Of a stretch of 64,000 nt of DNA, positions 23,501 to 34,351 are shown in pieces. Source of the DNA: Macrolepiota albuminosa (taxonomy: Eukaryota; Basidiomycota; Agaricomycetes; Agaricales; Agaricaceae); the NCBI GenBank assembly GCA_027475525.1, contig JAMWFC010000037.1, positions 315,419-379,418 of the forward strand. Direction: 5' to 3'. The notes beneath the pieces were generated by a model that saw only the letters and a program-made list of their open reading frames with translations, did not search any database and was not told where the DNA came from. Both the position numbers and the translations under genes were made by a program. Numbering within the stretch: the first letter of the stretch is position 1; each line of letters starts with the position of its first letter.

Positions 23501-24240
23501 ATGCAACCTGTTTCTGCTGCCAATCACTCTTCTGTTGCTTCTCTTCTCAATGAGGGGTATTCTCAGCATCAAATCCAAGCAAAAACTGGCCTGGGAGAGG
23601 GCACTGTGGGGAGGATCAGCAAAGAGCTGGAGAGCAACAAAGAGAATCATCCTGGAGGTCATCCTTCCAAGCTTACAGCATGTGACAAACAGTCTATTAT
23701 TTGTCAAATTACTACTGGGAAGCTGGATAATGCTGTTCAAGCTACACAGTTCATTAATTCTGTCATCTCTAGTCCTGTCAATCCTCAGACAGTCAGAAAT
23801 GCATTGAAGGAGGCAGGCTTTTGCTCAGCAACAAAGAAGAAAGTTCCTATGCTCAAGGCAGCTCATTGTGCAAACCAGCTCAAATTTGCTCAGTATCATG
23901 AAAACTAGACAGTGGAAGATTGAAAAGGGTTTTGTGGAGTGATGAGACAAAGATTAATCAGATTGAATCAGATGGAAAGGTATATGTGTGGAAATTTTAA
24001 GGAGAACCACTATCTAACCACACTACTACACCAACTGTCAAGCATGAAGAAGGAAACAATTTAATGGCATGGGGCTGTATAAATTGGAATGGAGTAGAGA
24101 AGCTCATAGAAGTTCAGGAGAAGATGGATGCTGCACAGTATTGTGAGATTTTGGATGAGAAAGTGGTGGAAAGCTTTGAGAAGTTGGAAATGGAGGAGGA
24201 AGGACAATATTTTCAGCAGGACAACCATGTAAGGGCAACC
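23501..24240 (+). pseudogene. Tc1/mariner-like transposase remnant
   Basis: The first frame (23501-23908) has an N-terminal HTH (HSSVASLLNEGYSQHQIQAKTG, with LTACDKQSIICQITTGKLD following) and a second HTH (NPQTVRNALKEAGF). After an in-frame stop at 23906, the DDE core appears: VLWSDETKINQIESDGKVYVW with the first Asp, MAWGCINWNG, then FQQDN with the second Asp. Further stops and loss of the third acidic residue after ~24240 make it non-functional. DDE transposases of this family move DNA by cut and paste into TA sites. Confidence 0.75.
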
Positions 24241-25240
24241 TCTAGAGGCTGTGGCTCAGTCACACAGCTGGCAGAGGGAGATCCAAAGTGTATTAGAATA
24301 TATACTGACAATATCAAGGTAGCTACTCACCTGGCAGAGGGAGATCCAAAGAGAACAAGTCTAGGGATTCCCTATGCTAGGTTGGATGCTTCTGGGGCCT
24401 CTGAAGCATGGGAAACAACTGTACAGTACAACAAAACCTTAAAAACTCGAAAATTGCCTACACAAATACTTGTACAAATAAGGGGCAAACTCTGGCAAAC
24501 TCTGGCTTATATAAGCAGTCTGGAAGCGGTGCTGAGTGGGCCCACACTTGTCTGAATGGTGGCTAAAGAACCAGAGCATCTCAAGGGCTGAGAGTGGTAC
24601 TGACAGATAGTGTTGAAAGAATAGAAACAGTAAAATGAAATAATGTCAGAAGAAATAAGAGAATGAATAGAAGGAGAGTGAAGAGATAAGGAGTGAGAAA
24701 AGGAAGAAATGAGGAGTCCCCTGACAGTCCCAGCCAAGCAAGTGATACATCAAGTAGCTCAAGAAATATGACCCCCCATAGTCCCAAAGCAAGTGATCCT
24801 TCAAGTAGCTCAAGCAGTGAAGATGAATCATCAGACAGGCCTGGTAAGTTGCTCAGTACAGGTGTCGATATTGTATTCATTCACTTAATCTAGCTGCTAA
24901 GCGAATCTGACAGTTATAGCATTTGTTGTTTGTTATAGTTTATGTTGCCACCTTTTTTTAGTCCGTTCATCCAATTATCATGTATACCATCAAACAAGAT
25001 GGTACAATATCCAGTGTCTGAAACAAATAAGATTGGTAAATTGTTTACCATGCAGAAAATGGTAAAAACGCTCGATCTAATATTTATGTCATGCTAGAGT
25101 AACCTGCTGTTGTAAGCTGCTCTAGCAGTGGTTTATGTAAGCTGACACTACAGCAACAGTTTATGTAAGCTGATGCTCCATCAATAGTTTATGTAAGCTG
25201 GTGCTCCAGCAGTCATTTATATAATCTACCACTTTCATTG
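24241..25240. other. Repeat-bearing stretch, no firm gene
   Basis: Contains a duplicated phrase ctggcagagggagatccaaag (about 24267 and 24331) and a short Ser-rich ORF (24693-24893, SSSSSSEDESSD) of doubtful reality. No recognised domain. The final part holds short tandem repeats listed separately. Confidence 0.4.
25111..25215. repeat. Short tandem repeat, ~28-bp period
   Basis: tgtaagctg recurs at 25111, 25136, 25164 and 25192, embedded in a degenerate unit gtttatgtaagctgatgctc. Four imperfect units. Confidence 0.65.
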
Positions 25241-25246
25241 ACGTGA

Positions 25247-25735
25247 TCAATCTCTCCTGATGTATACAGCCAATGTGGCTGTCCTGGAATTGCACTTTGA
25301 CATATCAATCAAGCTCATAGATTCACTTTCCTTTATCATTTTATATCCAGTTGTCAATCTGTCATGATGCCAAGATTCATTAGATGAAGATACATAGCGG
25401 CTTGAAAAATGAGAGTTGCCAAAATATATAACTCCTTTTAGTGTGTACTTACTCACCCTCAAAGAATCAACGGTCGTGATTTCAAGCCTCTTATCCACGT
25501 CAACTGATACACTTGATATATCAAAATAGATCAGAGGGGCCATCAGAAACTGAGAAACCTTGATTAGTTGTCTCGCACATGAACCACACCTTGTGCTTGT
25601 ATAGCACCAAAAGTCATCAACATGCTCATGAATAGATGGTCTTCCTGGTGTCAGTATGATCATTACTGATTTTGATTTCACTCTCCAACAGGCCATGGCA
25701 TGGTGAGCTGGACAGACCATAAATGAATCAAGCAC
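25247..25735 (-). CDS. Peptidase C19 (USP)-like domain ORF
   Basis: A 162-aa minus-strand ORF. The C-terminal half resembles the C-terminal block of ubiquitin-specific proteases: YTLKGVIYFGNSHFSSRYVS, with a His at the GHY position, then ESWHHDRLTTG, then TATLAVYIRRD, which fits the final strand. The N-terminal part has HEHVDDFWCYTSTRCGSCAR. No Cys box typical of an active USP was found, so it is truncated, inactive, or part of a spliced transposon gene. It lies directly beside a 3' LTR. The family assignment comes from pattern recognition only. Confidence 0.4.
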   Translation of the reverse strand: MLDSFMVCPAHHAMACWRVKSKSVMIILTPGRPSIHEHVDDFWCYTSTRCGSCARQLIKVSQFLMAPLIYFDISSVSVDVDKRLEITTVDSLRVSKYTLKGVIYFGNSHFSSRYVSSSNESWHHDRLTTGYKMIKESESMSLIDMSKCNSRTATLAVYIRRD

Positions 25736-25756
25736 ATCTGATGCATTGACAGATAG

Positions 25757-26747
25757 TATAGTACTTGGTAGAAGTATTACTTGATAGTTCTGGGGCTTGC
25801 TAGTGTAGAATATGACCTTGAATTCACACTGACTTTGATGACAAAAGGGATAATTATTATCTTGAATGCGTTTAATAATTTTGCAAAACGCTGAGGTTTT
25901 TGAGGAATTATAATATTGAATGAGAATAATAATATTCCCACAAGTTGAGGTTTCTTAACAAACTCCGGCCTAAGTGATTCACTCCCTGGGAATCACCGAG
26001 CCTTTGCCTATCAATTGCCTGTCTATTCTCTACTAAACTTGGGCTATTTATACTGTTTTTCTGGTGCACAGACCACTATCTACATATGACTCTTTGTCAG
26101 AAACTCTCCAACTTCCAGAATGTATTTGATAGTCCAATTTCCCTTTTGGCCACTATCTACATATGACTCTTTGTCAGAAACTCTCCAACTTCCAGAATGT
26201 ATTTGATAGTCCAATTTCCCTTTTGGGAGGCCTGTTTCAGTGCCACCCGTTCCACCATTCAACTTCTTGTTCTGCCATTCTCCCGGATGTTTTGGATTGC
26301 CACTTTCCCATTTGCTTGAGCTCCATTTAGCACGATCCCATTCATAGATCCTTCTTTCCCCTTTTAGAGCCTCCCTGCATCGCCTACTTCTTTTCTTTCC
26401 TCTTTCCGGTTATGTCAAATCGAACATTGACTGATTTGATGATGAAATTGAGAAATTATGATATTGAATGACAATAATAATTTCCCAATTTCATCCTATT
26501 CCATCTACTCTGCCAGCTTCCATGCTTCCCCTCCCATTACAGTGGTTAGACTATTGTTGAGCAGATAGTTTGAACTGGTCCCTGCCTGTTGTTCTGTACT
26601 TTTCTGTGTATTTGTTGGGATGTTTTCGGAGATACATTTTTGTTGAGACTGCTACCAGGAGGCTTACAGTTTTCAGCCCATAATTAAATGTTTATTTTGA
26701 CTTCTGGTGCATGGTATGTCCTTGACTGCTGGTACAGCGTCGTATCA
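25757..26747 (-). repeat. 3' LTR of element A
   Basis: On the minus strand it begins TGATACG beside a G-rich PPT and ends ...AGTACTATA, where the other LTR has the canonical ...ACTACA. It aligns with 36050-36853 from tagtacttggtagaagtatt to gatagtttga. It includes a 77-bp duplication (26073-26226). Confidence 0.75.
26073..26226. repeat. 77-bp exact tandem duplication
   Basis: Units 26073-26149 and 26150-26226 are identical. The other LTR (36050-36853) has only one copy at this place. Confidence 0.95.
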
Positions 26748-26760
26748 TCTCCCCCCCACC
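26748..26760 (-). other. Polypurine tract of element A
   Basis: GGTGGGGGGGAGA on the minus strand immediately precedes TGATACG, the start of the 3' LTR. Such a tract primes plus-strand DNA synthesis. Confidence 0.65.
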
Positions 26761-26957
26761 AAATAAAGACTGTCCTCAGTCATTCACAGTTCCAGATTAG
26801 GTCAAGTCCCATTTCTTGCTATCATATCAAAATTTTTGTCTGGACCTCCGGTAACGTTTGTGGGTTTCTTTTGCATGTTTTTGCTGTCCTCCCTGTCGCC
26901 TCAAAGGCCATTTAAACCCCTCCTATCATCCCCTACATCCCTAGTTCACCATCCCCC

Positions 26958-28214
26958 ATGGCTCCCCCTACTGGTCCCAAAAGATCCCTTGGTACCGACC
27001 CCTACTCTCTCCTTGAAAATGCAATTATCCATGATAAGGATCAACAGATTAAGTCCGTCAAGCACATTGCTGCTTTTGGCACTGCTGTCACCCGCCTTTG
27101 TGAGGAAGCTCTTGCAAAAGAGTCCTCTACTCTAGTGTCCCGGCATCTCGGAGCTGCCGAACTTGTGCGTCATGTCTAATTTTGGCTCTTGTTCTAAGTT
27201 TAACTTTTTGCACATTGTCCCCAGATCTTCATTGATCACTCGGACTTCCCTGCCATTGCCGAGCAGTGTGGCCTTTATGATGTTCTCTATAAAGTCCAGG
27301 ACCGCATCGAGCGTCGCCTCCTCCAGACCTCTTCCAACCTCAAAAACTGGTGTATTTTTGCTGACAGCATCTTGAAATTAATCAATGACAAGCGTGCCAA
27401 ACAAGCTGCCGCTAAAGAGTGCGCTGAGGTCACTCTTTGCATTTTCCCCCCATCCACTTCTTTTCTCATTTCTCCCTTCCTTTCCAGACCCGCCGCCGTG
27501 ATGAGGCTCGTCGTGCCCGTGACCGCCACCAAGAGCGTGACAGCAATGTGGAAATGATGAGTGTGTCATCCCCTTGTCCTGCCAAGCGCAAGACTAACGA
27601 CGTGAGCTTGTTTCCTATTTCTAGAAATACAAATTGACGAATTATTTACGCGTTTTGCGCATTTTTCACTCTCTCTCCAGCCCACACCTGAGGCAGCGCC
27701 CGATGCCAAGAGGCCTCGGTTTCAATCCTCAGTCGGTGTGTCTCTTTTTCTTTTATTACATAAACTGAGCTAATTTTTGCTACCCTCAGCTTCGTACCGC
27801 CCTGACGGCTCTTGCGTGCAGACTCTTCTTGATGAAACTGACCATATTCTTGGCAAGGACGGCAAGGTTTCTCGTACTACGCTACACGACTACCTTCAGG
27901 TACTCGACGATGCCGCGTGCCAGCAACTTTTTACGCTGGATATAGCTCAACAACGTTTCAAGCAACTCATCACTCGTCGTGAAGCCATCCGGACCGTACT
28001 TGACAACCAGGCTCTTTCCGATGCAGAGATCCGCATTGGAGAGCTTCAAGTTGGCTCTCCTTCCAAGTCGGTTCGTCCTTCCTACTTGTTCTGCTCCGTC
28101 TCGCACTCCCTTACTCTGTTCTCCCAGCCAGCCGTCAAAAGCCCAGATGTTGAGATCCCTGGGCCGGATCCCAAAGCGGACGCAGTAGACAGTGCTATTG
28201 AGGCTACCTTATAG
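26958..28214 (+). CDS. Antisense six-exon gene inside element A, unknown function
   Basis: Exons 26958-27164, 27225-27428, 27488-27601, 27681-27735, 27790-28070 and 28128-28214 are joined by GT..AG introns of about 50-80 bases. They sum to 948 nt, giving 315 aa with no internal stop. The product begins MAPPTGPKRSLGTDPYSLLE, is mainly helical (DRIERRLLQTSSNLKNW), then a very basic helix (TRRRDEARRARDRHQERD), an NLS-like PAKRK, and a C-terminal helical part (LHDYLQVLDDAACQQLFTLD). I recognise no family. It is transcribed opposite to the surrounding retrotransposon, so its introns would survive retrotransposition. A polyadenylation signal lies 56 bases past the stop. A nuclear protein is plausible, but only as inference. 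Confidence 0.7.
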
Positions 28215-28269
28215 TTACAACGTATATTCGTTACTATTCCGTAGCCCAATAGACTTAGTTTCTGCGCGC

Positions 28270-28275
28270 AATAAA
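28270..28275 (+). promoter_or_regulatory. Polyadenylation signal AATAAA
   Basis: AATAAA lies 56 bases after the TAG of the antisense gene, where a fungal 3'-end signal is expected. Confidence 0.55.
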
Positions 28276-29420
28276 CTTGTATTTGACGTCTTTAATTTGC
28301 GTGACGTATGAGTGATGCAAGGCTTCTTGATTGATCATGATCAGCCCTGCTGATCTGCTGATCCGAGCCTTCCATTACTCCTTTTTGCCTCAACTCCTTT
28401 CCGTTGTTCCGATCCCCTGGAACTGACTGCTTCTTCTCAGTTCCCACCTCGGACCGTGATCCCCACTGCTCGCTTCCTCATTTATCCGATCGTGTGGGGT
28501 AAACTCTTTGTATTCCCCACACTGTCTTTTGGTGCGTCTTTGCCATTACTCTCTGCCTCCCACACTCACTCGCAGTTTTTCTTCCGGCCAGCTCGTTACT
28601 CCTCCTTCATAACTCTCTATCCACCTCACCATCCTTTTCACGTCACCTTTCCGATCACGCAGAACGACGGAACTTTTTACTCTATTTACAGTATTTGGAC
28701 ACGCCTGAGACACCACGGCTGTCTCAGAACTTTTTTCCGTCTCCTGCACCCATTCTTATCCCCGTGCATCCTTTTGCGACGTCTCCACGCACGGCCACTT
28801 CTGACTTTTACTTCTTTTCGTGCTTGGACGACCGCATGTTCGACTCTGTCCCGGCACCCTTGTTGTGCCTAAATCCCCACTCTTTGTACCACGCTGTAGC
28901 CACCAAATCTTGTCTCATAGGTCGTCTAATAGATTTCTTGCCATGCTTTTCTGTACTTTAAGAGTTCCACTCTGTCAGACCCAGTACAAACATGCTCAAT
29001 ATATCGACGATCATATTCGCAGTCAACATGTGCAATTGGATTTGATTACCAAGGCAGGCACCCAGGCTGACATCAACGTGACTAGCACATGGTTACGTTT
29101 CTGAGAATGCTCAATTCAGCACGTGTGACCACGTGTTTGTATTTGCGCACCTCAGCAACTTCGTGATGACGCGCTGTCGTGTCTCCTCTTGTTCCCTGGT
29201 AGTTTACTTGTACCCACTGTAGTAGCTAGTACAATACTACCAGGTGTTTCCCTCTTTTGCCAGCTACCCCAGAGCTCTAGGGACAGGAAGACTGAGTTAC
29301 TCTTCCTGTTCTTCCCCTAGGTGTATGCCCCGGAGGTAGAGATCTTCCTCCACCTGTCCCTCATTCTTCTCTTCTCTTAGCTCTTGTAGCTTAGAAGGAG
29401 TAATATCAATCCATTCCTCT
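28276..29420. other. Non-pol 3' region of element A
   Basis: No recognised gene. Several plus-strand ORFs (e.g. 28456-28872) lack motifs. At about 29238-29256 the minus strand reads GGCAAAAGAGGGAAACACC, a purine-rich stretch that could be an internal second PPT. Confidence 0.4.
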
Positions 29421-29574
29421 ATACTAGTAGGCAGAGTGATTTGCTGCCTAGCCTTGTAAGGTATAACCCTAAAGGCAGCTACTCTTTCTTGCCATACATA
29501 CTAGTAGGCAGAGTGATTTGCTGCCTAGCCTTGTAAGGTATAACCCTAAAGGCAGCTACTCTTTCTTGCCATAC
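29421..29574. repeat. 77-bp exact tandem duplication
   Basis: Units 29421-29497 and 29498-29574 are identical. The duplication covers the C-terminal end of the element A pol frame and changes its last codons. Confidence 0.95.
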
Positions 29575-32500
29575 AGTACCATCCAACTTTGCCACTATAT
29601 AGTTGCCTCCCTTAGTCCTAGTCAACACTACCATAGGTCCCCAATAGCGAGCAGACATTTTCCCACTTAGAGACTTAGCTGCCACTATGTTCCTAACCAG
29701 TACTAAGTCTCTCGGTTTGAACTTGTACTCCTTGATAGACGCTTCATTTTCCCTTGTAAAGTTCTCTGCCCATCTCAACTTCTCCTTGCTGACCCTAGTC
29801 CTCATGTCCTCCACATGCTGGTAGTGCTTTGCCAGTGCTTGAGCTCTTAAGCCAATTAAGTCTTCTGTAGATACTGGTCCATCAGGCCAGTCTACCAACC
29901 AAGTGGCTTCCACTAAGTCCAAGGGTAGTATAGGATGTGCTCCAGTTACTAAGAAGAATGGGGAACACCCAAATCTCTTCCTAACTGTAATCCTGTCTGC
30001 CCACATTACATGCCAAAAGAACCAGTACCACTTGGTTCTGTCTTCACAGGCTTTATACAAGGCCTGCCTCACATCCCAATGTGGTCTCTCTATCCTCCCA
30101 TTAGCTCTAGAATTATAGGGAGCAATAGTTATGCCCTGTATCCCATACTTCTTAGATAGCCAATGTACCACTTTTGTGAACTGCCCAGCATTATCTGTTA
30201 CAATGGTGCTTATACAGCCCCATCTGCAGATCACTTCTTCAAACAACCACTGCCCAATCAACTTATGGTTATCCTTCTTCAAAGGTCTACCCTCCATCCA
30301 TGAGGTTAAAGCGCATCTCCCATGTACAATATACTTGCACCCATTTGAACTTGGTGTCATGTGCATGGTATCCAAGTGTATGGTTTCAAATATACTGGGA
30401 GTGTAGGCTACCACAGGCTGCCTGCACACTGCAACTTTCTGCCTTACTTGGCAAGCATGACAAGTGTCTATATACCACTTTACATCAGCTTCCATTTCTG
30501 GCCACCAAAACCTCTCCTCCAGTAAAGCCTTAGTTGCAAAAGTCCCTCTGTGACCAAGTGCATCATGAGCAGACTTTAGCATATACATCCTCCTGTCCTT
30601 CTCTATGACTAGCTTGTGCTTCCCCTCTTCTCCTCTCTTGTAAAACCTTCCCTTGAGATCAAAGAAGAACTGCCTTGCAAACTTTAGAAATTGTCCTTCT
30701 TTCACCTCTCTGGGTACCTTTCCAGGATGCCTAAGCCAATCCTGTACTAGTGGTAAGAGGTTATCTAAGGATTTTCCCTTCTCAGTTCTCCTCTCTTCCT
30801 GGTACTCTTCCACAGTAGAGGCAGAGGGCCTTTCTGGCAACAAGAGTGTAGATAAAGTTAAGACTGCTACTGGATTCAGTGTAGTCCCTACTTTAGTGCT
30901 CTGTTCTTGTAAGCCCAAGGCTATCCCTTGCTCCCTGTCTCTACCCAATTCCACTTCCTCCTGTACATCCTCTGGAGTGACTGCTAACAAGTAGCCTCCT
31001 CTTGTATCAATCTCATCCATGAAGTCTTCTAACTTGAGAGGCACATGTTCCTCCCAGCCAGGTACTTTGTTAATCTCATCAGGATACTCAAAGGACATTG
31101 GCTTTGGATCATCCAGTAAAGATGGGTCCACAGGAGGATACTCTTCATCTCCTGGTTGCTTCTCTCTGCGAGATAGACCATCCATACTGAAAGTCTTTCC
31201 TGGCACATGCCTCAAAGTGAAGTGATACATAAGTACAGCTTCTACCCAGCGCATTATAGTAGCATTAGGTCCTATTCCTGGGTTGCTCAGCATGCCCTTG
31301 AGGTATTTAGCATCACTCTCAATGATAAGCTTTCTGCACCCTAGTAACCAATAGCTGCTAACTTGTAATGCCCTCATAAGACCATACAACTCTCTCTTAG
31401 GTTGTGAAAACCTAGCCTCCCTCTCATTCAAGGTAATGGACCCCAGTCTAGCACAAGTCCTCTGTTTTGGATTTGTACTGTCTTCTTGGAAGATCCCAAA
31501 CCCCACAGCCATCCAAGAAGTGTCTACTGCCAAGATGACAGCTCCTTCAGACTCATAGTCTATAGGTCTTAGAGCTGCACAACTTGCTAACCTCCTCTTC
31601 ATCTCCTTCATGGCCTCCTTCTGTTCTTCCTCCCAGACAAAAGCCACATCATCCTTAGTGAGCCTATTGATAGGCTCTGAGATCTTGGCATAGTCCTGGA
31701 TGAACATCCTGAAGGTACCACAAGTTCCCAGAAACTTCCTAACCTCAGAGACATTGCAACAGTCTCCCCAACTCATGACCACTGCATATCTCTTTGTCTC
31801 TGGCTTGCGCCCCTCATAAGAACACAAGTGACCCACTACAGTGATTTCATCTGCACATAGCACAGACTTAGTCCCTGAGAAGGTTCCTCCAGCATACTTG
31901 ATGCGCTGAACAACTCTATTGACATTGTTCAGGTGCTCCCATACAAAGCGCCTAATCCCTTTATTCTCTGCAATAGTCTCATACCCTCCTCCTTCCAACT
32001 CATACCTAGTCTCAGGTCCTCTTATTGGAACATCATCAATATAAGGCCAAGTGACATGAGGTATCTCATCCTGCAAGATATAAGTAACATCATCATGGAA
32101 GATGGGAACTGAATTAGTCCATCCCATTGGCAATGTCACCAATCTCAGAGCTCCATAAGGTGTCTGAAAGGTAGTATAGTCCCTAGACTTAGGGTCCAAA
32201 GTCCTTTCATCATATCCAACATAGAGATCACACATCCCACCACATGCTCTTCCAGCAAAGTGGTTGGCCAGTTCTTCTGTAGCAGGAGGTACTCCAGAAT
32301 GAGCTATAGTGACTTTGTTTAGAGGTTCTAAACTGTGCACAAGCCTCAGACTTTTCCCATCCTTCTTCAGAACAGCGAACCATTGTGACCTATATGAGGA
32401 ATTTGACCTCTCATAAACCCCTGCTTCCAACTTCCTCTTAATCTCCTTGCACAGGTCATTGTACTTCCCAGGAGGTATGGGTCTGTTTTTCAACACCCAA

Positions 32501-32739
32501 GGCTGGTGAGGTACTACTGGCATAACAACAGGTGGGAAGTATTCCTCTTTGAACTTCCCCTTCTGACTGTCATTCCATGCAAAGGCCTCATTCTGCTGCA
32601 TCATCAACTGGTGCAGTAACTTCCTCTCTTCTGGCCACAGAAACTCCCCTTCATGTGCTTGGTCAATAATCTGCTTGCACTCCTCTGTGTACCTCCCAGT
32701 AGGTCTGAATTCAGGTGGATGTGGACTCAAAGGTGGCAT
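29479..32739 (-). CDS. Element A pol: RT, RNase H, integrase
   Basis: A 1086-aa open frame. [22 protein letters not shown] and [12 protein letters not shown] (YIDD catalytic motif). RNase [20 protein letters not shown] and [13 protein letters not shown]. Integrase: HHCC zinc domain ([20 protein letters not shown], then CHACQ), then [15 protein letters not shown] and NGRIERPHW, giving an apparently intact D-D-E triad. The C-terminal part ends in an SH3-like segment ([20 protein letters not shown]). There is no chromodomain. The N-terminal methionine is artificial: the real polyprotein is joined upstream but broken by 77-bp duplications at 32663-32816 and 32868-33021. Confidence 0.9.
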   Translation of the reverse strand: MPPLSPHPPEFRPTGRYTEECKQIIDQAHEGEFLWPEERKLLHQLMMQQNEAFAWNDSQKGKFKEEYFPPVVMPVVPHQPWVLKNRPIPPGKYNDLCKEIKRKLEAGVYERSNSSYRSQWFAVLKKDGKSLRLVHSLEPLNKVTIAHSGVPPATEELANHFAGRACGGMCDLYVGYDERTLDPKSRDYTTFQTPYGALRLVTLPMGWTNSVPIFHDDVTYILQDEIPHVTWPYIDDVPIRGPETRYELEGGGYETIAENKGIRRFVWEHLNNVNRVVQRIKYAGGTFSGTKSVLCADEITVVGHLCSYEGRKPETKRYAVVMSWGDCCNVSEVRKFLGTCGTFRMFIQDYAKISEPINRLTKDDVAFVWEEEQKEAMKEMKRRLASCAALRPIDYESEGAVILAVDTSWMAVGFGIFQEDSTNPKQRTCARLGSITLNEREARFSQPKRELYGLMRALQVSSYWLLGCRKLIIESDAKYLKGMLSNPGIGPNATIMRWVEAVLMYHFTLRHVPGKTFSMDGLSRREKQPGDEEYPPVDPSLLDDPKPMSFEYPDEINKVPGWEEHVPLKLEDFMDEIDTRGGYLLAVTPEDVQEEVELGRDREQGIALGLQEQSTKVGTTLNPVAVLTLSTLLLPERPSASTVEEYQEERRTEKGKSLDNLLPLVQDWLRHPGKVPREVKEGQFLKFARQFFFDLKGRFYKRGEEGKHKLVIEKDRRMYMLKSAHDALGHRGTFATKALLEERFWWPEMEADVKWYIDTCHACQVRQKVAVCRQPVVAYTPSIFETIHLDTMHMTPSSNGCKYIVHGRCALTSWMEGRPLKKDNHKLIGQWLFEEVICRWGCISTIVTDNAGQFTKVVHWLSKKYGIQGITIAPYNSRANGRIERPHWDVRQALYKACEDRTKWYWFFWHVMWADRITVRKRFGCSPFFLVTGAHPILPLDLVEATWLVDWPDGPVSTEDLIGLRAQALAKHYQHVEDMRTRVSKEKLRWAENFTRENEASIKEYKFKPRDLVLVRNIVAAKSLSGKMSARYWGPMVVLTRTKGGNYIVAKLDGTVWQERVAAFRVIPYKARQQITLPTSMYGKKE

Positions 32740-32816
32740 TCAATAATCTGCTTGCACTCCTCTGTGTACCTCCCAGTAGGTCTGAATTCAGGTGGATGTG
32801 GACTCAAAGGTGGCAT
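32663..32816. repeat. 77-bp exact tandem duplication
   Basis: Units 32663-32739 and 32740-32816 are identical and shift the pol frame by two bases. Confidence 0.95.
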
Positions 32817-32848
32817 GTCCTTCAAAGGATCACCAGTGATATTCCTCT

Positions 32849-33262
32849 CTATCCTGAACTCCTCTGGTGTAGTACCCAACACAGGTCTAACTTTCTTGGC
32901 AACAGGCTTATATTTCCCAAACACTTGTACAGTTTCCTCCTGGCTGTAGTACCCAACACAGGTCTAACTTTCTTGGCAACAGGCTTATATTTCCCAAACA
33001 CTTGTACAGTCTCCTCCTGGCTTTTCTCCCCCCCACTCTTTAACTCTTCAGGTAAGTAGCCTAGCTCTCCATTCAGGTAAGCTCGCAGCAACTGCCCTGT
33101 CCTTTCTCCTTCTCTTCCAGTAGCATGGTAAGCAGCCAAGTACACATCTCTGAGTTCTTGCTGCTCAAAACTCTTCTCCTTGACACAGTACCCCTTGATC
33201 CAGAAACCTTCCTCCTCACTCCCCTCTATCATCACAGCAGCCTCTCCTTGATCTGGGATCAA
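32849..33262 (-). CDS. Element A polyprotein linker between protease and RT
   Basis: A fragment of the same polyprotein, with FWIKGYCVKEKSFEQQELRD and KSGGEKSQEETVQVFGKYKP. It has no catalytic motif. Its C-terminus is repeated because of the 77-bp duplication at 32868-33021. It connects the protease frame (33267-34340) to the RT frame. Confidence 0.65.
   Translation of the reverse strand: MIPDQGEAAVMIEGSEEEGFWIKGYCVKEKSFEQQELRDVYLAAYHATGREGERTGQLLRAYLNGELGYLPEELKSGGEKSQEETVQVFGKYKPVAKKVRPVLGTTARRKLYKCLGNISLLPRKLDLCWVLHQRSSG
32868..33021. repeat. 77-bp tandem duplication, one mismatch
   Basis: Units 32868-32944 and 32945-33021 differ at one base (t at 32934, c at 33011). It lies in the protease-RT linker. 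Confidence 0.9.
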
Positions 33263-33266
33263 CTCC

Positions 33267-34340
33267 TCAAGGCTGAAGCTTTTCCCAACTCCTCCTTGTT
33301 GCCACTAGGGGGTGCCTTGCCTCTCTCATAAGTTGGCAGTGCAGTCCTCTTCCCAGTATTAGGATCCCTGATAGTGATGATTGAGGGGGTGCCTTGCCTC
33401 TCTCATAAGTTGGCAGTGCAGTCCTCTTCCCAGTATTAGGATCCCTGATAGTGATTATTGCACTACCATCCTTCAAGTTCTGCACATTACTCTCAGTGGC
33501 AGTATCAAATGGCCTCCCCAGTAATACTGTATAGGCAGGTTTCTCAAATATATGCACTTGCAAGTATATTGTGAAACCCTCAGCAAACTTGAAGGGCACA
33601 TTCTTGGCCATCCCCAAAGACTCATTGACTTGTTGATTGGCACTCTCCATGCGCAACCTTATGTCAGGATCCCAAGTCAATCTCAAACTTAGTGCCTTGT
33701 CCAAAGCCATGCACACAATCTGAGACCCACTATCCAATATAGCCTCCACCTTAGCTTGGTCATTCACACTAGGGTACAGAGACCTCAACACTTGCAAGTC
33801 TCTGGCCACATAGACCACTTCTGGCCTATCCCCTGGTGGAAGCTGTTCCAAGAAGGTAGCCACACAGTCCTCATGAACCACTGATCCCTTTGGAACCCCT
33901 TCTTCTTCACTCTGAGAGATATGGTACCCTGGTTGAGGCAAGTCATCTATATTGACCTGGCTCATTACAGAGGCACTTCTATCCTCCTGTGCAAAGACCT
34001 TGGCAGCTGTCCACTTGGCAGCACCTTCCCTCCTCCTCCAAGTCTTCTCCAGAGCCTCCTGCAAGGCTGGCACCTTCAACAATTCCCTTGTAGAAATTGT
34101 CACCTCATTGTCCAATATTTTGCTGACAATCTCATCTTCCCTTCTCTGCCATACTCTGGGCTGATACAACTCTTTCTTGTCACTTTGAAATTTTACTATT
34201 TTCTCTCCATTGACAGCAGGCACCTGCTCAAAGGGCAGGTTCCCTTTGCCTACTTCTATAACTCCCCTTTGCCTTTTCAGATCACTCTCAGGTGGTAGTG
34301 GTGTCCTCAATTCAGGCTGGACCCTTCCATCTGCCACCAT
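33267..34340 (-). CDS. Element A retroviral-type aspartic protease region
   Basis: A 357-aa frame. The N-terminal half is a linker with a helical domain (RELLKVPALQEALEKTWRRR). The protease core has AILDSGSQIVCMALDKAL, with the Asp-Ser-Gly catalytic triplet, and the flap/C-terminal motif YTVLLGRPFD (the equivalent of the ILG motif). It cleaves the Gag-Pol polyprotein. The C-terminal end is disturbed by the 77-bp duplication at 33307-33460. Gag follows directly at 34352 in minus-strand order upstream. Confidence 0.85.
   Translation of the reverse strand: MVADGRVQPELRTPLPPESDLKRQRGVIEVGKGNLPFEQVPAVNGEKIVKFQSDKKELYQPRVWQRREDEIVSKILDNEVTISTRELLKVPALQEALEKTWRRREGAAKWTAAKVFAQEDRSASVMSQVNIDDLPQPGYHISQSEEEGVPKGSVVHEDCVATFLEQLPPGDRPEVVYVARDLQVLRSLYPSVNDQAKVEAILDSGSQIVCMALDKALSLRLTWDPDIRLRMESANQQVNESLGMAKNVPFKFAEGFTIYLQVHIFEKPAYTVLLGRPFDTATESNVQNLKDGSAIITIRDPNTGKRTALPTYERGKAPPQSSLSGILILGRGLHCQLMREARHPLVATRRSWEKLQP
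33307..33460. repeat. 77-bp tandem duplication, one mismatch
   Basis: Units 33307-33383 and 33384-33460 share the sequence beginning agggggtgccttgcctctc and differ at one base near the unit end. Confidence 0.9.
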
Positions 34341-34351
34341 CCTTGAGTTCT

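Noticed and set aside
29903..30533. Plus-strand ORFs opposite element A integrase as further antisense genes
   Set aside because: They mirror the pol coding frame and have no motifs or splice structure, unlike the gene at 26958-28214.
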